This document shows, piece by piece, positions 37,767 through 44,002 of a stretch of DNA of 64,000 nucleotides. The translations under genes were made by a program, and so were the position numbers. The notes beneath the pieces were generated by a model, which was not told where the DNA came from, searched no databases, and saw only the letters and a list, made by a program, of their open reading frames with translations. The stretch lies in assembly GCF_017948595.1 (NCBI RefSeq), contig NZ_JAGFBV010000001.1, positions 1 through 64,000 on the forward strand. Reading direction: 5' to 3'. How positions within the stretch are numbered: the first letter of the stretch is position 1; each line of letters opens with the position of its first letter. This DNA is from Flavobacterium geliluteum. GTDB lineage: Bacteria > Bacteroidota > Bacteroidia > Flavobacteriales > Flavobacteriaceae.

Positions 37767-38522
37767 ATGTTACAAGGAGTGATAGAAAACAATGCAAATT
37801 ACCAACCCGGACTTTCTATAGATTGTGTCATTTTTGGTTTCCATGACAATCAGCTTAAAGTTTTACTACTCAAAACGCCTTTTGAAAGCAAATGGTCTTT
37901 GCCAGGTGGTTTTGTGCCAATTGATGAAGACATCGATACCGCCGCTGTGACAGTTCTGAATGTGCGCACAGGTATAGAAGGTATTTTTTTGAGGCAATTT
38001 GCTGTTTTCGGAAAAGTAAAACGCAATGACAAACATTTTAATGATACTGTTTTAGACTACCTTAAAATTCCTCAACAAGAAGTTAAATGGTTCACTCAGC
38101 GATTTATAACTATTGGGTATTACGCCTTGGTCGATTTTTTGAAAGCAGTTCCGCAGAAAGGAAATCATCAGGAAACCATCTCATGGATTGATCACAAAGA
38201 AGTGCCGGAACTCATACTAGATCACAAAGAAATTCTCGATAAAGCGCTTGATACCCTTCGTACAGAACTGAATTTAATGCCAATTGGATACAATCTTTTG
38301 CCCGAAAAATTTACGATTCCCGAACTTCAAAAGTTGTACGAAACTATCTTGGATAGAAAGCTAGACAGGAGAAATTTTCTCCGCAAAATAACCCACATCG
38401 GCATCTTGAACAAGCTTGACGAAAAGAAAAGCAACGTTGCCCACAAAGCCCCTAATTTGTATAGTTTTGATACACAAAAATACCAAGAAGTACTTAAAAA
38501 CGGATTGAATCAGGGCTGGTAG
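37767..38522 (+). CDS. Nudix-domain transcriptional regulator (NrtR/AraR-like)
   Basis: 251 residues: Nudix fold at about 1-140 followed by a winged-helix domain (LLPEKFTIPELQKLYETIL, then RRNFLRKITHIGIL). The Nudix box begins normally (G48-x5-E54), but the catalytic REUxEE positions are replaced (TVLNVR at 62-67), so it should bind but not hydrolyse a nucleotide-sugar-like ligand. Proteins of this build control sugar or NAD metabolism in Bacteroidota. Its position just after the beta-glucan locus suggests, but does not prove, a role in sugar use. Its 3' end overlaps the convergent alkB by 13 bp. Confidence 0.83.
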   Translation: MLQGVIENNANYQPGLSIDCVIFGFHDNQLKVLLLKTPFESKWSLPGGFVPIDEDIDTAAVTVLNVRTGIEGIFLRQFAVFGKVKRNDKHFNDTVLDYLKIPQQEVKWFTQRFITIGYYALVDFLKAVPQKGNHQETISWIDHKEVPELILDHKEILDKALDTLRTELNLMPIGYNLLPEKFTIPELQKLYETILDRKLDRRNFLRKITHIGILNKLDEKKSNVAHKAPNLYSFDTQKYQEVLKNGLNQGW

Positions 38523-39127
38523 CCCACAATAGTTCGAAAAGTCAGGTTTACTCTGGGTTTAAAAATGGTCTTGGTAGGAGGCAAACGATGCAGCCAGTGT
38601 GTTTGTGTGGTGTCTTTCATGACCAACACACTGCCATGTTCTAGTACTAAAGAAACCGTTTCTTTGCTCTCTTTATGCTTGAAAGCAAACTTGCGCTCGG
38701 CACCAAAACTCACCGAGGCAATGGCACCATTTTTCTTTAAATCCTTCTCACCATCACTGTGCCACGCCATGCCTTCCTCGCCAGAATGATACAAATTAAG
38801 CAAACACGAGTTGAATGTTTCTCCTGTTTTTTCCTCAATAATCGCTTTCAATTCCAGTAAGGCCGCCGTCCAAGGCAGGGCTTTTTTGGTGGTGTTAGAA
38901 TAAGTATATTCAAAACCTACATCGCCGTACCACGCCACTTTTCTTTTGGTAATAATGAGTTTTCCAAAGATCACCGCTTCGTCATTTTTCCATTCGATAG
39001 TATTCAGCAAAACATCACAATAATGATCAGAAGATGCTCTGTCAAATAGTTTTCCGTAGTAATTTACGGTACCGTCTTTAGGAAGTAAGTTCGTTGTTGG
39101 TTCTGTTTCGAGGTTAAATAAGTCCAT
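38510..39127 (-). CDS. alkB: Alpha-ketoglutarate-dependent DNA dealkylase AlkB
   Basis: 205-residue Fe(II)/2-oxoglutarate dioxygenase that reverses 1-methyladenine and 3-methylcytosine damage. Iron ligands H123 and D125 in AWHSDGEKDL and distal H180 in THWLHRLPP; 2OG-binding arginines in PRVNLTFR. The HWLHRLP and PRVNLTFR blocks resemble the ALKBH2/ALKBH3 branch more than E. coli AlkB. It overlaps the upstream Ada-type metal-binding gene by 14 bp and is thus part of an alkylation-repair operon. Confidence 0.92.
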   Translation of the reverse strand: MDLFNLETEPTTNLLPKDGTVNYYGKLFDRASSDHYCDVLLNTIEWKNDEAVIFGKLIITKRKVAWYGDVGFEYTYSNTTKKALPWTAALLELKAIIEEKTGETFNSCLLNLYHSGEEGMAWHSDGEKDLKKNGAIASVSFGAERKFAFKHKESKETVSLVLEHGSVLVMKDTTQTHWLHRLPPTKTIFKPRVNLTFRTIVGYQP

Positions 39128-39359
39128 TTTTCCAGTTTAGGTATTCGGTTTTCATGCAGTGTCCACAAGGTCTAAAGCCGTTTTGTCTGGCTTCATTTTC
39201 AGACAAAAAGAAAACTCGGTTTTCACGTTTCATTCTTTTGCCAGAAGCACATTTTAATGTACCATAGATTCTTAGTTTTCGGTTGCCACCGAAGCAAATT
39301 TCGTGATTTTTAATTTTAATCAGGAGATTTGAATTTGAAATTTCATTATGTATAATCAT
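39114..39359 (-). CDS. Stand-alone Ada-type metal-binding domain protein
   Basis: 81 residues matching only the N-terminal metal-binding domain of Ada: TLKCASGKRM, NRVFFLSENEARQNGFRPCGHCM. Cysteines are at 22, 37, 65 and 68. The CxxC at 65-68 is as in Ada, while the first pair is arranged differently from the usual Cys-x3-Cys. In Ada this domain repairs methylphosphotriesters by self-methylation and switches on transcription. Here it is cut free from the AraC/methyltransferase part, which is encoded 1.5 kb upstream. Overlaps alkB by 14 bp, so the two are translationally coupled. Confidence 0.82.
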   Translation of the reverse strand: MIIHNEISNSNLLIKIKNHEICFGGNRKLRIYGTLKCASGKRMKRENRVFFLSENEARQNGFRPCGHCMKTEYLNWKNGLI

Positions 39360-39379
39360 TTTTTTTAAGTTAGAAAGGT

Positions 39380-39503
39380 ACTGAGGTGCTAAGGTTAAAA
39401 AAATAGAGCTGTTTGACTTTTCTTAGCTGATTATCTTAGTGCCTCAGTAACTTAGCGCCTCAGCATCTTAGTAACTCAGCATCTTAGCAACTCAGTCCCT
39501 TAA
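39380..39503. repeat. 8-bp-period CTTAG/CTCAG tandem repeat with inverted half
   Basis: From 39435 to 39506 units run with exact 8-bp spacing, alternating CTTAG and CTCAG plus three variable bases (nine units, the last degenerate). At about 39374-39396 three units lie in the opposite orientation, so 39380-39393 can pair with 39435-39448 (two mismatches). Non-coding and located between two genes. The same 8-mer family recurs at 53069. Confidence 0.75.
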
Positions 39504-39504
39504 A

Positions 39505-40218
39505 TCAAGACAACGCATCATGAAAAATAATGCCTACTGTATGTCGTTCGCCACTGTGTATTTCACTCACGCCATGTTTCATATTTACACGATAATAGCC
39601 TTTTGTGCCTTTTACAGGTCTGAAATTGGTGGTAAAAATCAAAAGATCTCCCTTTTTGGGTTGCAATACAATCGCTTTAGACTGTGCACGGGGCGTTTGT
39701 TCGGTCAATACAAATTGGCCTCCTGTAAAATCTTCATCGGGTTCGTTTAAGAAAAGCACTGTTTGAATGGGGAAATAAACCGCTCCGTACAAATCCTGAT
39801 GCAGCGTATTAAAACCACCTTTACCATATTTTAAAATTAGAACCGTTGCTTTCTGTTGATTATTGGCGTGACATTGCTGTAGTAATTCTTTGTGTGTGTC
39901 AGGAAAAAAAGTGTCAATATTTAAGACTTTCATCCACGCATTGGCAATGGGTGCCAGTTTAGGATAAAGTGATGTTCGAAGAGTCTGAATCAGATTGGGT
40001 AGCGGATAATCAAAATATTTGTATTCACCCAAACCAAAACGGTAACGCTCCATTACAACTGTTTTTCGGTACAAAGTTGGGGTAGCATAATTGGTTTTTA
40101 AGGCCTCGCATTGTTCATCAGTGATCACATTAGGAACAATAGCAAATCCTTTTTGGTGCAGGTCTTCGGTTATACTTTCCCAATGAAGGGCAGCTATTTT
40201 TTGAGAGGTTTTTTGCAT
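39505..40218 (-). CDS. 2OG-Fe(II) oxygenase (prolyl-hydroxylase-like fold)
   Basis: 237 residues from the ATG at 40218; the frame extends 16 codons further but without a plausible N-terminus. Double-stranded beta-helix dioxygenase with iron-binding HQD (FNTLHQDLYGAVYF), distal His and 2OG-binding Arg in HSGERHTVGIIFHD, and FTGGQFVLTEQ between them. In many proteobacteria and Bacteroidota a gene of this kind accompanies ada and alkB, so a role in alkylation response is suggested by context; the substrate is unknown. Downstream of the 21-bp repeat array. Confidence 0.83.
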   Translation of the reverse strand: MQKTSQKIAALHWESITEDLHQKGFAIVPNVITDEQCEALKTNYATPTLYRKTVVMERYRFGLGEYKYFDYPLPNLIQTLRTSLYPKLAPIANAWMKVLNIDTFFPDTHKELLQQCHANNQQKATVLILKYGKGGFNTLHQDLYGAVYFPIQTVLFLNEPDEDFTGGQFVLTEQTPRAQSKAIVLQPKKGDLLIFTTNFRPVKGTKGYYRVNMKHGVSEIHSGERHTVGIIFHDALS

Positions 40219-40309
40219 GGTAGTAATTTTAAATAATGAATTAAAAGGTATAAAATAATGATACAAAGGAGTTGTTTATAGTTCGAATGAATTTCTATGA
40301 CCCATTGGA

Positions 40310-40855
40310 GGGGCTATGTACAGCATCCGAGTGGTTCTGAGATAAACTGATGGGATATTTACAAGCTTGGTTGCGGTTCTGGATAGCATTGTTGCGATCT
40401 AGAACCCTACCATTGGGGTTCTATCAAGGTCGGTTGGGGTTCTGAGCTCCTCCGATGGGGTTCTGAACCGTAATGATGAGGTTCAGAACCCCAGCCACGG
40501 GGTTTAGAACCCAACCAATGGGGTTCGCAACCTAACTCACGGGGTTCTGAACCAAAGCTACGGGTCTTACAACCCCGCCGGAGTAGCTTAGAACCCCAAC
40601 GGAGAGGTTCAGAACCGCACTGACGTGGTTCGGAACCTCAATAACGGGGTTTGGAACCCCAATAATGGGGTTCATAACCTCACTGATGGGGTCTAGAACC
40701 GCAACGACGGGGTTTGGAACCCCAATGATGGAGTCTGGAACCTCAACGACGGGGTTTGGAACCGCAATGATGGGGTTCGAAACCTCAACGACGGGGTTTA
40801 GAACCGCACTGATGGGGTTCGGAACCCCAAATTTTAGGTTCAGAAGGGTAAAACT
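40310..40855. repeat. 21-bp tandem repeat array (about 26 units)
   Basis: The sequence resolves into about 26 consecutive 21-bp units with no insertion or deletion, although substitutions are frequent, especially at the left end. The consensus is GGGGTTTGGAACCNCAATGAT with an imperfect palindrome GGTTC/GAACC in each unit. No frame stays open through it on either strand. It fills most of the 696-bp gap between ada and the oxygenase; the remaining 40219-40309 and 40856-40914 show nothing else. Confidence 0.9.
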
Positions 40856-40914
40856 TGATGATTTGACTTAAAAATGGGGTGGCTGGCATTAAAAATACCA
40901 TTCCAAGATTGCCT

Positions 40915-41781
40915 TTAAGGAGAAAAAGCACCTGCGTCCAGATCAGACTGAGCGCTTTCCCACCCAATTATAGCGGTTTTTCGGGTGTTTCCCCACATGT
41001 ATCCGCCAAAAGTACCCGTAGACTGAATCACACGATGACACGGAATTAAAAAGGCGACAGGATTGCTGCCAATTGCCGTGCCCACCGCTCGTGAGGCATT
41101 GGGTTTTGCTATTTTTTGTGCAATTGTACCATAAGTAGCAAGCTGCCCCATGGGTATTTTTAGCAAGGTTTCCCAAACTTTCAACTGAAAATCGGTTCCT
41201 TTTAAGTGTAGTTTTATTTCAGATAATGTACTCCAGTCATTCTGGAAAATAGCGAGGGCATTTTGTTGCACACCATCTGATTTTTGTTCGAATGTTGCAT
41301 TAGAAAATTGTTGTTGTAATCCGATTAGTCCCGCGATTTCATCTTCGGCGAAAGCCATAAAACAAATGCCTTTTGAGGTAGAAGCCACGATAATATTCCC
41401 GAAAGGGCTTTGGGCAAAACTATAGCGGATAGACAGGTTTTTGCCGCTATTTTTGTATTCGGCAGGGGTCATGCCTTCTATTTTTATAAATAAATCATGA
41501 AGGCGGCTGGTGCCCGAAAGACCGGTCTCAAAAGCGGCATCAAATAAGGTGGCTTGCTGATTGTCTTTGAGTATTTTTTTGGCATGCTCGACACTGATGT
41601 ACTGCAAAAACTTCTTCGGACTCGTGCCTGCCCACTCGGTAAACAACCGCTGAAAGTGAAACGGACTTAAATGTACTTTTTCTGCCACCTCATCTAGATT
41701 GGGTTGCGTTTTAAAGTGCGTCTTGATATACTCGATAGCAGCAGCAATGCGATTGTAATTGATGTTTTCCTGTGTGTTCAT
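40915..41781 (-). CDS. ada: Ada-type AraC regulator and O6-methylguanine-DNA methyltransferase
   Basis: 288 residues: AraC-type helix-turn-helix at about 8-110 (LDEVAEKVHLSPFHFQRLF), then the methyltransferase domain with acceptor Cys248 in LIPCHRVIQ and GTAIGSNP. The N-terminal phosphotriester-repair domain of classical Ada is absent; an equivalent is encoded separately at 39114-39359. It should repair O6-methylguanine and activate the neighbouring repair genes. The C-terminus (SAQSDLDAGAFSP) is a short extension beyond the usual family end. Likely first gene of the repair cluster, although a repeat array separates it from the next gene. Confidence 0.92.
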   Translation of the reverse strand: MNTQENINYNRIAAAIEYIKTHFKTQPNLDEVAEKVHLSPFHFQRLFTEWAGTSPKKFLQYISVEHAKKILKDNQQATLFDAAFETGLSGTSRLHDLFIKIEGMTPAEYKNSGKNLSIRYSFAQSPFGNIIVASTSKGICFMAFAEDEIAGLIGLQQQFSNATFEQKSDGVQQNALAIFQNDWSTLSEIKLHLKGTDFQLKVWETLLKIPMGQLATYGTIAQKIAKPNASRAVGTAIGSNPVAFLIPCHRVIQSTGTFGGYMWGNTRKTAIIGWESAQSDLDAGAFSP

Positions 41782-41938
41782 TTTTTTTCCATTTTATAAA
41801 GCAAAGATCGATTGGTTTCTCTGGTTATAAAATCCGAAACTTGCTGAGTTCTATAACCGAGAAGAGTATTAGGATTTATGCAAAGTTGGCTATATTTTGC
41901 TTGCAAAGTCACAAATAGGTAAACATGGTGGTCATTTT

Positions 41939-41966
41939 TGTCATCCTGACGAAGGAAGGATCTTCG
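41939..41966. repeat. Short interspersed palindromic element (GTCATCCTGACGAAGG type)
   Basis: Contains TCATCCTGACGAAGGAAGGA with ATCCT/AGGAT arms. I remember very similar strings scattered through Flavobacteriia genomes; this was not checked. It lies in the 240-bp gap 41782-42021, where nothing else but the hairpin at 41997 was seen. Confidence 0.5.
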
Positions 41967-41996
41967 CAAGTAAATCGGCAAAGATTAGGGAGTTTT

Positions 41997-42027
41997 AAAT
42001 AAAACTTTGCCAACAAAAGTTTTATTT
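41997..42027 (-). terminator. Possible terminator hairpin at the end of the WG-repeat gene
   Basis: A perfect 12-bp stem (AAATAAAACTTT at 41997-42008 with its complement at 42016-42027) has a 7-nt loop and overlaps the gene's stop codon. There is no long T-run after it on the minus strand, so it may be a weak terminator. Confidence 0.5.
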
Positions 42028-43101
42028 AAGCGCCTTTTTTCCCGACGAAACACTGATTAATTGATACCCTTTTTCGGTTCTTAGAAACTCAAAATGATCC
42101 TGAGTATAGTCTTTCTTATCCTGATTTGAAATGACGATGTTTTTTACGGGATATTGCCAATCTTTTGGTTCATTACAATTATTGAAATACGTTTTGTATT
42201 CGCTGGTTTCAAAAATAAATTTATTTAATCCATCTGAGGAAACAAAATAATCTGTTTTCGCAGCATTTAGTTCCTGTAATTTTAGTTTTATAAAAGTATA
42301 ATTCTGGCCGATAAATTTAGTTTTGGATGCAGTTACCCAACCGTTTGGCTCTTTCCAATAGGTAATTTTGTCAAAAGAATTTTTTATTAAATTGTCTTTG
42401 GATACATCCGAGAGTAAATTGTTTTTGAGCCATGCTTTAAACTCCTTATCAAAATTGATGAACGAATAATAGAGTCCGTCAACGCCAAGGAAATGATCTC
42501 TTGTAGGATCTGGATTTTGTTCTTTTGATTTTTCTAAAGAATAAAAATTGAGTTCATCAGTGTAGGCAAAATTTTCAACTAATACTTTGTTCGTGGTGTC
42601 AATAAGATATTCTTTACCGCCAGACCAGAAATAATGTTCTCCATCTTGTGTTTTTGTAGCATCTTTTAGGGCGATGATCATTCCGTTTCTAACCCTTGTT
42701 ATGTTACTGTATTGGGCTGGAATTACAATTTTTCCATCGCTATTAAACAAGCCCATTTTGTCTGTTTTATAATCTTTAAAACGAATAAAACCTTCGTTTT
42801 CGCAATCGGGACCATTGTCATAAATGTACAAGCTATCGCGACCGACTATTTTGCCCGATTTTGTAAGGTAATAACTTTTCCAGGTTGCGTTAGTTTCCTC
42901 TGAAACCACCATAATAGCATCAAATTTATGAGCAATAGTCATACCCATAAATTTTGGTGCTATTTTGATGTTGCCGTTGCTGTCCTTAAAGCCTGTGAGT
43001 GTAGAGTCTGTATTCTGAAAAGCAATCCAAGTGTCTTTGTTTTGGGCAAATGTATTAAAAGTGAAACAGACAAATATATAAAGAGGGATAAATTGTTTCA
43101 T
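42022..43101 (-). CDS. Secreted WG-repeat protein
   Basis: 359 residues with a signal peptide (MKQFIPLYIFVCFTFNTFAQ). At least two WG-type repeats are seen: GFKDSNGNIKIAPKFMGM and GLFNSDGKIVIPAQYSN, each with the DG/NGK-(V/I)-x-I-P/A-x-x-(Y/F) pattern. The C-terminal half is not recognised. WG repeats are beta-hairpin units of unknown ligand, common in Bacteroidota. It starts 16 bp downstream of the HNH nuclease stop in the same direction, so it may be co-transcribed with the ATPase-HNH pair, but its export signal makes a direct part in intracellular defence unlikely. Confidence 0.72.
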   Translation of the reverse strand: MKQFIPLYIFVCFTFNTFAQNKDTWIAFQNTDSTLTGFKDSNGNIKIAPKFMGMTIAHKFDAIMVVSEETNATWKSYYLTKSGKIVGRDSLYIYDNGPDCENEGFIRFKDYKTDKMGLFNSDGKIVIPAQYSNITRVRNGMIIALKDATKTQDGEHYFWSGGKEYLIDTTNKVLVENFAYTDELNFYSLEKSKEQNPDPTRDHFLGVDGLYYSFINFDKEFKAWLKNNLLSDVSKDNLIKNSFDKITYWKEPNGWVTASKTKFIGQNYTFIKLKLQELNAAKTDYFVSSDGLNKFIFETSEYKTYFNNCNEPKDWQYPVKNIVISNQDKKDYTQDHFEFLRTEKGYQLISVSSGKKALK

Positions 43102-43117
43102 ATAATTGATTTACTTT

Positions 43118-44002
43118 TTACTGTTTTAATAATTCTTTAATTATATCATGCTTAAATTTGCTAAACGGTCTTTTATGATACTCTTCTTCTTTAATTTCAA
43201 TTCCAAAAATCATCCTGCATGCTTCTTCTTCAGACATAGAAAGTCCTGAAAATGTTTTATTCAGTAAAATGTCTAAATAATTGTTTGAATATTTATAACG
43301 AAGATCTAGCAAGTCTTTCAGTTCTTTTTCAGAATGAGCATCGTAAATTTCTTTTGTTTTATTAAATTTTAATGTTTCCTTCGTTTTTATATGTTCTACA
43401 TTTATTTTCATTTTAAAATCATTTAAGGAATGATAGTCATAGCTAAATGTAAATTCATTTTTGTCAAAATAAGGATGATTCATTTTATCTAGGGCTGTTA
43501 ACCAATCAAAACTTTTAGAAGCCCCTTTTATATGATTGCAAGAATGACAACTTGGAATTAAATTATAAAAAGATAATGCTAAAATTGGAAATTCTCCTTT
43601 TGGAAACCAATGATCTAGTTCTGCTCTTGCATTATTGCCTCCAAAGTATAAAGTATAATTTCTGTTGCAATACAAACAGGTATCAATGTTTAATAGGTTT
43701 AAAAATTCTTTGTTTGGAAAACTACCATAACCTGTTTGAATGAAAAAGCTCTTGATTAATTCAATTTGGTGTTTTGAAAATTGTTTCTTTTTATACTCTT
43801 CATGAATTTCAATTAAACGCTCTGGTTTTCCGGTTATCAATTCTAATTTGTGCTTTTCTAAAAAAGTAATGAACTCTTTGCATATATTCTTAATTTTATT
43901 ATTTCTTTTGATATATCCGTTCGAAATTAGAGTTTCAAAAGTGTCTAAAACTTTTTCATGATGAAATTTAACAGCTTCGGATGTTGGATTTATTGTAATC
44001 AT
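43118..44002 (-). CDS. HNH endonuclease, PtuB-like partner of the ATPase
   Basis: 294 residues. The HNH/zinc region is at about 109-160: CLYC, then AELDHWFPKGEFP with the catalytic-type Asp-His, then FYNLIPSCHSCNHIKG. N-terminal ~100 residues and C-terminal ~130 residues are helical and charged, with no recognised domain. Such proteins pair with ABC-type ATPases in the Septu defence system and in related toxin modules. It starts inside the ATPase stop codon (TAATG overlap), which shows tight translational coupling. Very AT-rich, as is its partner. The Septu link is inferred from domain order. Confidence 0.82.
   Translation of the reverse strand: MITINPTSEAVKFHHEKVLDTFETLISNGYIKRNNKIKNICKEFITFLEKHKLELITGKPERLIEIHEEYKKKQFSKHQIELIKSFFIQTGYGSFPNKEFLNLLNIDTCLYCNRNYTLYFGGNNARAELDHWFPKGEFPILALSFYNLIPSCHSCNHIKGASKSFDWLTALDKMNHPYFDKNEFTFSYDYHSLNDFKMKINVEHIKTKETLKFNKTKEIYDAHSEKELKDLLDLRYKYSNNYLDILLNKTFSGLSMSEEEACRMIFGIEIKEEEYHKRPFSKFKHDIIKELLKQ

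Noticed and set aside
40310-40855. CRISPR array
   Set aside because: Units are contiguous and degenerate with a 21-bp period and no unique spacers; no cas genes nearby.
40665-40871. Open frame of 68 codons with 7-residue repeats (TTGFGTP / MMGFETS)
   Set aside because: It is just the translation of the 21-bp array; the frame is closed by stops in other units, and there is no start context.
41778-41981. 67-codon minus-strand frame upstream of ada
   Set aside because: It is mostly the interspersed palindromic element and ada leader; composition is not protein-like.
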